Positions 33,775 through 41,825 of a stretch of 64,000 bases of DNA are shown here, in pieces. The DNA comes from Ottowia flava (GTDB taxonomy: Bacteria; Pseudomonadota; Gammaproteobacteria; Burkholderiales; Burkholderiaceae_C). The DNA lies in the NCBI RefSeq assembly GCF_042680565.1, contig NZ_JBHUEJ010000016.1, positions 145,702 to 209,701 of the forward strand, in the 5' to 3' direction. Under the pieces are notes generated by a model, which saw only the letters and a program-made list of their open reading frames with translations, was not told the origin of the DNA and searched no databases. The position numbers and the translations under genes are program-made. How positions within the stretch are numbered: the stretch's first letter is position 1; every line of letters begins with the position of its first letter.

Positions 33775-35826
33775 ATGTCCGTGCCGTTGCGTACCGCCGC
33801 CCCGTATTCCTTGTTCTTTCTCGCGCTGACAAGCGCCCATGCCCAGAGCGTCAGCGACACCGTCCCCACGCTGGACGAAGTGGTTGTCACCGGCGAAAAG
33901 GTCGAGCGCAAGCTGCGCCACACGGCGGCAGCGGTGACGGTGAAATCGGCCACCGAGCTGGAGAACGAAGTTCATCGCGCCTCGGTAACTGAATCGTTGG
34001 CCGACGTGCCCAATGTGGTGTTCCCCGACACAGTGAGTGCGCCGGTGATTCGCGGGCAGGATACGCAGGGGCCGAACTTCGGTGCTTCAGCCTTCCTGGG
34101 CGGCACGCTGCCGCGCGCCAGCATCAACGTCGATGGTCACTACCTGGGCCACAACGAGATGGTGTTCGGCTCGTATTCGTTCTGGGATCTGGACAGCATC
34201 GAGGTGTTCCGCGGGCCACAAACCACCTCACAGGGCGCCAACAGCATCGCGGGTGCGATGATCGTCAAGACCAAGGACCCGACTTTCCACCGCGAGGGCG
34301 CGGCGCAACTGGAGGCGGGCAGCCTGAACATGCGGCGCGCATCGGCCATGTTCTCCACGCCGTTGATCGAGGACGAACTGGCGCTGCGGCTGGCGGCTGA
34401 TCGCTTCTCGCGGGACACTTTCATCGACTACGTGAGCCCCCGGTTCGTCAAGGGCGCTAGCGACCAGGACTTCATGAGCATGAACCTGCGCGGCAAGCTG
34501 CTGTGGCAGCCCAAGTCGCTGCCAGGCCTCAAGGCCAAGTTGACCTTCTCGCACAGCAAATCCAACCGACCCACGTCGGAGACGGCCTCACCGCCCTATG
34601 AAGACAACAACAACGCCACCGCGTCGATGCCCAGCTTCGACCAGAAGGCGAATACCGTCGTGGGCGACGTGACCTACCAGATCAACGGCGGCGTACAGTT
34701 CATCAACCGCATGGAGTTCACCAAGCTGGACGTGCACCGCGTAAGCGAGCCAGCCGCCAACGGCAATGCCGACATTTATCAGAAGAACTTCTCGAACGAT
34801 GCGCGCTTCGTTTTCAGAAACGGCGATTCGCCGTGGAGTGGCGTGGCCGGGATGTTCGTGAGCCGCGTCGCCGGCGACGACACGCTGAACAACCGGGGCA
34901 TTTCGTCTTTCGACGACGTGAAGAAAAGCCAGGGCGTCTATGGCGAGCTCACACGCCGCCTAGGCGAGCGCTGGCACCTCACGGGCGGGCTGCGCTACCA
35001 GCGCGACGAGGTGCAGCGCAGCGGGACGACGCCATATGCGCGCACGGCGCTGGACTATGGCCAAACTTTCCATTCATGGCTGCCCAAGCTGTCGCTGGCC
35101 TATGACGTGAACCGTGAATGGACGGTGGGCGGCCTCGTCAGCAAGGGCTACAACCCCGGCGGCACGGGCCTGAGCTTCGCCAACGCAGCTTATATGCCGT
35201 TCAAGCCCGAAACAGTGATGAACTACGAGCTGTTCACGCGCGGTACGTTGATGGACGGGCGCATGAGCCTGGAAGCCAATGTGTTCTACGCAGACATCAA
35301 GAACTCGCAGCGCCTGCAGCCGGACTACTTGAACGGGTTGCTGTACGGCATGGTGGTGGTCAACGCCGACAAGGCGCGCGCCATGGGCGCGGAGATCAGC
35401 ACCAGTTGGCGTGCGACCCGCGCCTTGCGCCTGCGCGGTAGCCTGGGCCTGCTCGATACCGAGATCAAGAGCGGCGTACACGCGGGCAACCAGTTCGCCA
35501 AGTCGCCCAAGCACACGCTTTCAGTGGGCGTGGACTGGCTGGCCGGCCCGGGCCTCAAGGTCAGCGCCGACCTGCGCCACGTCGGCAGCACGAAGTCGGA
35601 CGACGCCAACGCACCGGCCTACCGCGTCGGCTCCTATACGCTGGTCAACGCCCGCCTCAGCTACGCACCGGCATCCTGGCGCACCGTGGAGCTGTTCGCG
35701 TTCGTCAACAACCTGTTCGACGCGCGCCGCCCGACCTGGAAATACGACGACCGCAGCGTGGGCGGCATCGTCGCCTCCATGGTGGCGCCGCGCCACTTCG
35801 GCGTCGGCGTGAGGGCGAGCTTCTGA
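33775..35826 (+). CDS. TonB-dependent outer membrane receptor, probably for a ferric siderophore or chelate
   Basis: 683 residues. Signal peptide (about 1-23, ending AHA), TonB box-like LDEVVVTGEK, plug domain (about 50-160; VTESLADVPNVVF, IEVFRGPQTTSQGANSIAGA) and a 22-strand barrel (about 170-683) ending in the outer-membrane signature VAPRHFGVGVRASF with C-terminal Phe. It resembles the FpvA/FhuE-like receptors without the N-terminal signalling domain. Preceded by a Fur box and followed after 2 bases by an ABC ATPase, so it is the first gene of the iron operon. The ligand is unknown; no siderophore biosynthesis gene lies in the window, so a foreign chelate is likely. Confidence 0.92.
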   Translation: MSVPLRTAAPYSLFFLALTSAHAQSVSDTVPTLDEVVVTGEKVERKLRHTAAAVTVKSATELENEVHRASVTESLADVPNVVFPDTVSAPVIRGQDTQGPNFGASAFLGGTLPRASINVDGHYLGHNEMVFGSYSFWDLDSIEVFRGPQTTSQGANSIAGAMIVKTKDPTFHREGAAQLEAGSLNMRRASAMFSTPLIEDELALRLAADRFSRDTFIDYVSPRFVKGASDQDFMSMNLRGKLLWQPKSLPGLKAKLTFSHSKSNRPTSETASPPYEDNNNATASMPSFDQKANTVVGDVTYQINGGVQFINRMEFTKLDVHRVSEPAANGNADIYQKNFSNDARFVFRNGDSPWSGVAGMFVSRVAGDDTLNNRGISSFDDVKKSQGVYGELTRRLGERWHLTGGLRYQRDEVQRSGTTPYARTALDYGQTFHSWLPKLSLAYDVNREWTVGGLVSKGYNPGGTGLSFANAAYMPFKPETVMNYELFTRGTLMDGRMSLEANVFYADIKNSQRLQPDYLNGLLYGMVVVNADKARAMGAEISTSWRATRALRLRGSLGLLDTEIKSGVHAGNQFAKSPKHTLSVGVDWLAGPGLKVSADLRHVGSTKSDDANAPAYRVGSYTLVNARLSYAPASWRTVELFAFVNNLFDARRPTWKYDDRSVGGIVASMVAPRHFGVGVRASF

Positions 35827-35828
35827 GC

Positions 35829-36614
35829 ATGGCGGATCAGGCAGGCCTGCTGACCTGCCAGGGGTTGTCGGTGCACTACGGCACTCGCCTGGTGCTGGAT
35901 GGTGTATCCGTCGCCTTCGCGTCGGGGCGGCTGACGGCACTGATGGGACCCAATGGCTGCGGCAAATCAACACTGCTCAAGGCCGTGATGGGTATCGTGC
36001 GAAGCCAGGGCATTGTGACGCTGGGTGGCGCGCCGGTGCGCAGCATACCGCGCCGTGCGCTGGCCACGCGCATAGCCTGGCTGCCCCAGGATAACCACTG
36101 CCCCGACTACCTGACGCTGGCCGAGTTGGTGGCGCTGGGCGGCTACGCGCGCGAGCGCTTTCTGCGCGGCACGAGCGATGCGGACCAGCGGCGCTTTGCG
36201 CAGGCACTGCGCACCGTAGGCCTGTTCGATCAGGCGCGCCAGCAGGTGAACACCTTGTCCGGCGGCCAGCGCCAGCGTGCCTGGATCGCCATGATCCTGG
36301 CGCAAGACACGGGCGTGGTGCTGCTGGATGAGCCGGTCAACCACCTCGACCTGCGATACCAATACGCGGTGCTGGAGCTGATCCACGCCCTGGCCGCGCA
36401 GCACGGCAAAACAGTGGTCTGCGTGCTGCACGATTTGAACCTAGCCGCCGCCTTTGCCGACGACGTGGTGCTGATGCAAAGCGGTGTGGTGTTCGCCCAG
36501 GGCGCAACCCGGTCCGTGCTGACGCAGGCAAACGTGCAGGCGGTGTTCGACCAGCCGGTGGACATGCTGGAATGGAACGGGCGGCAAGTCTGCGTGCCCC
36601 GGCGCTGCGCATGA
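35829..36614 (+). CDS. iron-chelate ABC transporter ATPase (FecE/FepC-type)
   Basis: 261 residues. Walker A GPNGCGKST, Q-loop AWLPQDNHCPDYLTL, signature LSGGQRQRAWIAMIL, Walker B VVLLDEPVNHLDLR, switch His in VLHDLNLAAAF. The CGKST Walker A and the NHLDLRYQ stretch are typical of the FecE/FhuC/BtuD group importing siderophores, haem or cobalamin. Start follows the receptor stop by 2 bases; its own stop overlaps the first permease by 4. Confidence 0.93.
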   Translation: MADQAGLLTCQGLSVHYGTRLVLDGVSVAFASGRLTALMGPNGCGKSTLLKAVMGIVRSQGIVTLGGAPVRSIPRRALATRIAWLPQDNHCPDYLTLAELVALGGYARERFLRGTSDADQRRFAQALRTVGLFDQARQQVNTLSGGQRQRAWIAMILAQDTGVVLLDEPVNHLDLRYQYAVLELIHALAAQHGKTVVCVLHDLNLAAAFADDVVLMQSGVVFAQGATRSVLTQANVQAVFDQPVDMLEWNGRQVCVPRRCA

Positions 36615-37621
36615 GGGCAAGGCTGCTTTTTGCCTGCGCCCTGGCAGGCGCGCTAGCGCTGGCGGGCGCAATGCTGCTGAGCCTGATGCTGGGCGCCACG
36701 CACTACGGCTGGCGCCAGGTGGCAGCGGCGCTGCTGGCTTTTGACGATGCTGACTACGACCAGTCCGTGATCGTGCTGCAACGCCTGCCGCGCGCGCTGA
36801 TGGCGATGTTCGCGGGCGCGGCCACCGCCTGCGCGGGCGCGGTGCTGCAAGCCATGCTGCGCAACCCGCTGGCCTCGCCGTCGCTGCTGGGCGTGAGCTC
36901 GGGCGCAGCCATGTGCGTGCTTCTCGTGGCCGCCGCGCTGCCCGGAGCCATCGACTGGCAGGGGCTGGCCGCCATGGCGGGTGGCTGTCTGGGCTTGTTG
37001 GCCAGCATGGCCGTGGCGCGTTGGGTGGGCAGCGTGGATGGAAACGGGCGTGGCCTGTCGCTGGTGCTGGCCGGGGCGCTGGTGTCCATGTTCTGCACCG
37101 CCATCGCCAATGCGCTGATGCTGACCGACCCGCAACGGCGCGACGCCTTTATGCACTGGCTGCTGGGCAACATCAATCATGTCTATGCCGATCGGCTGGC
37201 ACAGTTCTGGCCGTTGGGCTGCGCGGGCATGATGCTGCTGCTGGTGCTGGCGCGGCCGCTGACACTGTTGTCTCTAGGTGAAGATAAGGCCGCCGCCGCA
37301 GGTGTGAACGTGCCGCTGCTCTCACGCTTGGCGCTACTGGGCGTGGCGCTGGCGTGCAGCGCAGCGGTGGCAGTGTGCGGACCGCTGGGTTTTGTCGGGC
37401 TGGCCGTGCCGCACATGGTGAGGCCCGTGATGGGCGCGGCGCTTACCCGGCTGCTGCCGGGCTGCATGCTGTCCGGGGCGCTGGTGTGCCTGCTGGCCGA
37501 CATGGCGGCGCGCACCGTATTTGCACCCCATGCGCTGCATACCGGGGTGCTGCTCGAGCTGTGCGGCGGGCTCGCCTTCATCGCCATCGTGAGGCGCATT
37601 TATGTGGCGCGACCCGCTTAG
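36611..37621 (+). CDS. FecCD-family permease 1 of the iron-chelate importer
   Basis: 336 residues, about ten membrane segments. ATG overlaps the ATPase stop (ATGA). FecCD landmarks: RLPRALMAMFAGAATACAGA, then VLQAMLRNPLASPSLLGVSSGAA, the coupling region SLGEDKAAAAGVN, and GPLGFVGLAVPHMVRPVMG. Forms a heterodimer with permease 2. The last 20 bases overlap permease 2. Confidence 0.92.
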   Translation: MRARLLFACALAGALALAGAMLLSLMLGATHYGWRQVAAALLAFDDADYDQSVIVLQRLPRALMAMFAGAATACAGAVLQAMLRNPLASPSLLGVSSGAAMCVLLVAAALPGAIDWQGLAAMAGGCLGLLASMAVARWVGSVDGNGRGLSLVLAGALVSMFCTAIANALMLTDPQRRDAFMHWLLGNINHVYADRLAQFWPLGCAGMMLLLVLARPLTLLSLGEDKAAAAGVNVPLLSRLALLGVALACSAAVAVCGPLGFVGLAVPHMVRPVMGAALTRLLPGCMLSGALVCLLADMAARTVFAPHALHTGVLLELCGGLAFIAIVRRIYVARPA

Positions 37622-38666
37622 TCTGGATGGCCGTCGCGCGCTGCGCCTACCCGGCGACCTGCGGCTAGCGATGCACAACTTAGCGGCGGCGGGCGCGCTG
37701 CTGCTGGCGCTGACTGCGGCGGTGGGTGTGTCGCTGGCAACGGGCGTGACCGAGATCGAATGGGCCAGCGTCTGGCGCGCCGGGCCGGATGGCTCTGATG
37801 CACAGGCGTTCGCGCTGTGGCAGGTAAGGCTGCCGCGCGTGCTACTGGCGGTCATGGCGGGCTGGTGCCTGGCCGTGACAGGGGCGGCGCTGCAATCGAC
37901 AGCGCGCAACCCGTTGGCCGACCCCGGCCTGCTGGGCATCAGCCAGGGGGCGGCCGTGGCGATTTTACTGACCATGGTGACCGCGCCGGCGTGGGCCGCA
38001 GGAATGGGTCTTTCAGCGGCGGCCATGGGCGGCGCACTGGCGGCGGCGCTGGCGCTAGCGGCGCTCACGCGTGGCAGTTCGGCAGGCGGGCTGGTACTGG
38101 TGCTGATGGGCATTGCGCTGGAGAGTGCGCTGTCGGCCGTCACCGGCATCCTGCTGCTGTATGCGCCGGCGGAGGCATCGCTGTCGCTGTCGCGCTGGAT
38201 GGCGGGCTCGCTCGACCAAGCCAACAGCCGCACCGCGCTGGCACTGCTGCCCTGGGTGCTGGCCAGCCTGCTGGCCTTGCCCGCGCTGGGCCGCCGGCTG
38301 CGCAGCCACGAGCTCGGCGACGCGCTGGCGCAGGCGCTGGGCGAGGACGTGCGCCGCTCGCGCACAGCGGTGCTGCTGGCGGCCGTGCTGCTCACCGCCG
38401 TGACGCTGCCCGCCGTGGGGCCGCTGATGTTCCTGGGCATCATGGCACCGCACGTGGCCGGGGCGCTGTCGCCCGCCACCGGCGGCATGCGGCTGCTGTT
38501 ATCGGGGCTGATGGGGGCGCTGCTGCTGGTGGGCGCGGATTGCCTGACCCGCGCCGCCGTGTCCGCTGGCACGCTGCCCGTGGGCCTGAGCCTGGCGCTG
38601 ATCGGCGTGCCCTTGTTTTTATTGGTGCTGCGCCTGCGCAAACTGCGCAGCGCACGCATGTCTTGA
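37602..38666 (+). CDS. FecCD-family permease 2 of the iron-chelate importer
   Basis: 354 residues, about ten membrane segments. VRLPRVLLAVMAGWCLAVTG, ALQSTARNPLADPGLLGISQ, ELGDALAQALGEDVRRSR and GPLMFLGIMAPHVAGALSP follow the FecCD pattern. The chosen ATG 37602 overlaps permease 1 by 20 bases; ATG 37671 is an alternative. Two separate permease genes rather than one fused (FhuB-type) gene. Confidence 0.91.
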   Translation: MWRDPLSLDGRRALRLPGDLRLAMHNLAAAGALLLALTAAVGVSLATGVTEIEWASVWRAGPDGSDAQAFALWQVRLPRVLLAVMAGWCLAVTGAALQSTARNPLADPGLLGISQGAAVAILLTMVTAPAWAAGMGLSAAAMGGALAAALALAALTRGSSAGGLVLVLMGIALESALSAVTGILLLYAPAEASLSLSRWMAGSLDQANSRTALALLPWVLASLLALPALGRRLRSHELGDALAQALGEDVRRSRTAVLLAAVLLTAVTLPAVGPLMFLGIMAPHVAGALSPATGGMRLLLSGLMGALLLVGADCLTRAAVSAGTLPVGLSLALIGVPLFLLVLRLRKLRSARMS

Positions 38667-38676
38667 TGGAGATGAA

Positions 38677-39651
38677 ATGCGATTTCTGTGGTTGATGGCG
38701 GGCCTGCTGTTTTCGGCGCTGGCCTGGGCGCAGCCGGTGCGCGAGGTCAAGGACGACACCGGGCGCACGCTGCAAATCCCCGCGCAGCCGCAGCGCGTGC
38801 TGGTGCTGCACGAGGCGCTGCTGGGCGTGCCGCTGCTGGAGCTGGGCGTGAACGTGGTCGGCGCCTATGGCCGCGACGACGCGGGCCGCAGTCTGATGGG
38901 GGTGGACGCCATCCGCAACGTGCTGGGCGAGCGCCCTGGCGCGACCCAGGTGCGCGGCATTGGCGCGGTGGGTAGCATCGACCTGGAGCGGGTGCGCGCC
39001 CTGAAGCCCGACCTGATCATCGGCACCGAGCTGGACGCGGGCCACGTCGCCACCATGTCGGCCATCGCGCCCGTCTACTTGCAGCGCAGCGCGGCCGGCG
39101 CTGCCCAAGGCTTTGCCGCGCAGAAGGCGCTGGCTGCGCTGCTCGGGCGCGAGGCCGCCTACGCAGCGCTGCTGCGTGACTATCAAAGGCAGCTTGCCAG
39201 TGTGAAGGCGCAACTGCCGCCACCCGCGCAGCCTCCGGGCCGCTACCTGGCGATCTTTCTGCACGACCGTATCAACGTCGTCGGCACCATGTCGGGCATG
39301 GTGCAGGCCATCGAAGACCTGGGCCTGCGCCGCCAGCCGCTGTCCGATGGCAGCGTGCAGGCCACGGGCCAATCCACGCTGATGGAGCCGATCAGCACCG
39401 AGACCTTCGGCCGACTGAACCCAGACTTGCTGTTCGTCATGCGCACCTTCACCGCGCAGCCGCAGGGCGAGGCGGGCGTGGCCGCCGATCTGGACAAGCT
39501 CACGCCCGGCTGGCGGCGCTTTCTGCGCCCTGCGCGCCAGAGGCGCGTGGTGTATCTGGATTCCGTCAAGGTGACGACGCCGACCGTTGCCAGCGCGCGC
39601 CATACGCTCACCGCTATCGAGCAATGGTTGGACAAACGCCATGCGAAATGA
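38677..39651 (+). CDS. periplasmic ferric-chelate binding protein (FecB/FepB-like, helical-backbone type)
   Basis: 324 residues. Signal peptide MRFLWLMAGLLFSALAWAQP. The TroA/FecB-type fold shows DDTGRTLQIPAQPQRVLVLH (about 26-45), LVNVVGAYGRDD-like lobe 1, LKPDLIIGTELDAGHVATMS at the hinge, and NPDLLFVMRTFTAQP in lobe 2. Delivers the chelate to the FecCD permease. It is followed by the flavin monooxygenase with an 11-base overlap, tying import and oxidation into one translation unit. Confidence 0.9.
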   Translation: MRFLWLMAGLLFSALAWAQPVREVKDDTGRTLQIPAQPQRVLVLHEALLGVPLLELGVNVVGAYGRDDAGRSLMGVDAIRNVLGERPGATQVRGIGAVGSIDLERVRALKPDLIIGTELDAGHVATMSAIAPVYLQRSAAGAAQGFAAQKALAALLGREAAYAALLRDYQRQLASVKAQLPPPAQPPGRYLAIFLHDRINVVGTMSGMVQAIEDLGLRRQPLSDGSVQATGQSTLMEPISTETFGRLNPDLLFVMRTFTAQPQGEAGVAADLDKLTPGWRRFLRPARQRRVVYLDSVKVTTPTVASARHTLTAIEQWLDKRHAK

Positions 39652-40909
39652 ACGCCTGCACATCGGCTTTTGCCTGTCGGCCACCTGGCTGCGCGGCCAG
39701 GCTGCAAGCCCTAGCGATGCAGGCCGCGACCTACCCTCCTGGTATGGTGAGCTCGCGTGCCGCGCGGAGACCGCGTGCCTCGACTTCGTCTTCAAGCCCG
39801 ACGCTCTGTTCTTCCACCCAGCGATGTGCCGCGGTGCGCTGGCGCTCGATGGTGTCGATCCCACACTGCTGATGGCGGCGATCGCAGCGCAGACGCAGCG
39901 CATCGGCCTGGTCACCACGCTCTCGACCACCTTTGTGCCACCCTACGTCGCGGCGCGGCAGTTGATGTCGCTGCACTGGCTGAGCCAGGGACGGGCGGGC
40001 TGGAACATCGTCACCGCACTCGACGGCGCGGCGAATTTTGGCGCGCAGCCCATGCCCGATGCCGACAAGCGCTACCGCAAGGCCGCCGAGATGACGGCGC
40101 TGGTGCGCGCGCTGTGGCGCAGCTACCCGCACGAGGCCATCGCCAGTGGTGAAGGCATCCGCGCTGTCGATCACCAAGGTGCATTCTTCCAGTGCCAGGG
40201 GCCGCTCAATCTACCCGCGTACCCATTGAGCGAGCCGGTGCTGATGCAGGCAGGCGCATCGGACACGGGCCGCACCTTTGCCGCCAGCGTGGCCCAGGCC
40301 ACTTTTGCCGCCACGCCCGACATGGAGGCTGGCATCGAGTTGTGCGCCGACCTGAAGCACCGCGCACGGCTGCAGGGCCGCGCGCCGGGTGACATCCGCG
40401 TGCTGCCGGGCCTGCATTTTTTTCTCGGCCGCACACGCGAGGAGGCACACGATCGGCACCGCAATGCCTTTGCCGGCATCGGCGTGGAGCAACGCCTGCA
40501 ATCGCTGTACACCGCGGTGGGGCTGGACGCTCGCGCGCTGGCGCCGGATGCGCGTGTCGATGCCGCTTTGCTGCCGCCCGCCGGCACCCCGGTGCGCAGC
40601 CGCACCCACGCCCAACTGCTGCGCGCATTCATTGCGCGCGAGCGCCCCACGCTGCGCGAATTGCTGGAGCGGCCCGAGTTGGTCGGCTCGGCACACTGGG
40701 TGGCCGTGGGTACGGCGGAGGACGTGGCCGATGACGTTGCCGCCTGGTTCAATGCGCGGGCGATGGACGGTTTCGTCGCGCTCCCCGGCGGCGGCGCGCA
40801 ATCGGTCGACCTGTTCTTTGCCGAGCTTGTGCCCGAGCTGGCGCGACGCGGCCTGCTGCGCCAGCGCTACAGCGGGCGCACACTGCGCGAGCACCTCATG
40901 GAGGACTGA
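39641..40909 (+). CDS. NtaA/SnaA/DmoA-family FMN-dependent monooxygenase
   Basis: 422 residues from ATG 39641. Luciferase-like TIM barrel of the NtaA subgroup: LHIGFCLSATWLRGQ, ACLDFVFKPDALFF, QTQRIGLVTTLSTTFVPPYV, SQGRAGWNIVTALDGAANFG, PVLMQAGASDTGRTFAASVA. Relatives use reduced FMN (supplied by a reductase) to oxidise nitrilotriacetate or EDTA complexes, dimethyl sulfide or thiophenes. Last gene of the Fur-controlled operon and overlapping the binding-protein gene, it is a candidate for cleaving the imported chelator and freeing iron. No flavin reductase is adjacent. The 3' end overlaps the convergent iclR gene by 14 bases. Confidence 0.88.
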   Translation: MRNERLHIGFCLSATWLRGQAASPSDAGRDLPSWYGELACRAETACLDFVFKPDALFFHPAMCRGALALDGVDPTLLMAAIAAQTQRIGLVTTLSTTFVPPYVAARQLMSLHWLSQGRAGWNIVTALDGAANFGAQPMPDADKRYRKAAEMTALVRALWRSYPHEAIASGEGIRAVDHQGAFFQCQGPLNLPAYPLSEPVLMQAGASDTGRTFAASVAQATFAATPDMEAGIELCADLKHRARLQGRAPGDIRVLPGLHFFLGRTREEAHDRHRNAFAGIGVEQRLQSLYTAVGLDARALAPDARVDAALLPPAGTPVRSRTHAQLLRAFIARERPTLRELLERPELVGSAHWVAVGTAEDVADDVAAWFNARAMDGFVALPGGGAQSVDLFFAELVPELARRGLLRQRYSGRTLREHLMED

Positions 40910-41693
40910 AACGCCAGCCAGTTTGCGCGCAGATCTGCGCCGCCGCCTGCCGCAGCGCGTCGGCGTGGTTCTCGGTCTGCGCGGCTTCCACGGTCGATAC
41001 CGTGGTAACCACGCAAACCAGCTCGCCCTGCGCATCAAAGATGGGGGCAGCCTTGCCGATCAGCGAGGTGAACAAGTGCTCCACACGCTCGGCAAAGCAT
41101 GTGCTGCGCACCTGCTCCAGCGATTGTCCATCGCCGCGTGGGCGGCGAAAGGCTTCGGGCTGGCGCTGCCGAGCAGCTTCCACACGCTGCGCGGGCAGGA
41201 ATGCCTGGAACACCTGCCCGCTGGCAGTGTTGTCGAGCGGTAGCACGTCGCCCAGCGTGACGGTGCTGATGACGAAGCGCGCACTGCGGTACCAGCGCAC
41301 GATGACCGGACCAACGTCCGTCCAGATCACCACTCCGCAGCTCGCGGCAATGCGACCAGCCAGCGCCTTCATCAGGCTGGCGGCCACTTCCACCGGCTCG
41401 ATCTGTCGCAGCGCCGACAGGCCGATGCTCAGGGCCGCGTGGCCCAGGCTATATCGGCCGCTTGCGCCGTCTTGCTGCACCAGCCCTTCCTTGTTCAGGC
41501 TTTGCAGATAGCGATGCGCCGTAGGCGCGCCGATGCGGCAGGCGCGTGCCAGCTCGGTCAGCGCCATCGGCCCGTCGGCGGCGGACAGCGCCTGCAAGAC
41601 GCGCGCGGCGATTGAGACGGACTGGATCAGACCCGAGCGCTTGGGGTCGCCAGTGGCGCTGCGGGTTTTGGCGGAGGACGGAGGGAGCGCCAT
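40896..41693 (-). CDS. IclR-family transcriptional regulator
   Basis: 265 residues. HTH (IQSVSIAARVLQALSAADGP, LTELARACRIGAPTAHRYLQ) and an IclR effector domain (about 95-262: GRIAASCGVVIWTDVGPVIV, RVEHLFTSLIGKAAPIFDAQ, LVCVVTTVSTVE). Convergent with the monooxygenase, overlapping its last 14 bases, and separated from the GMC oxidoreductase by a repeat. The effector may be a breakdown product of the imported ligand, but this is inference; regulation of the GMC gene is an alternative. Confidence 0.9.
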   Translation of the reverse strand: MALPPSSAKTRSATGDPKRSGLIQSVSIAARVLQALSAADGPMALTELARACRIGAPTAHRYLQSLNKEGLVQQDGASGRYSLGHAALSIGLSALRQIEPVEVAASLMKALAGRIAASCGVVIWTDVGPVIVRWYRSARFVISTVTLGDVLPLDNTASGQVFQAFLPAQRVEAARQRQPEAFRRPRGDGQSLEQVRSTCFAERVEHLFTSLIGKAAPIFDAQGELVCVVTTVSTVEAAQTENHADALRQAAAQICAQTGWRFSPP

Positions 41694-41710
41694 GCGATGG
41701 GAGGGTATTC

Positions 41711-41790
41711 TGCTAACGTTTTGATAGCTAATTACGATTTCCTGAAGCGCACCACAGGCCGATTTTCTCTATTGCTCAGCGTTCTGGAAA
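41711..41790 (+). repeat. dispersed repeat, copy 8, right boundary of the iron island
   Basis: TTTTGATAGCTAATTACGAT, CACCACAGGCCGATTTTCTC, GCTCAGCGTTCTGG. It is contiguous with the 3' end of the intact GMC gene, mirroring copy 7. Confidence 0.7.
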
Positions 41791-41825
41791 GGTGCCAGCG
41801 AATGCGTCGCCAGCGCGTGCTGCAC

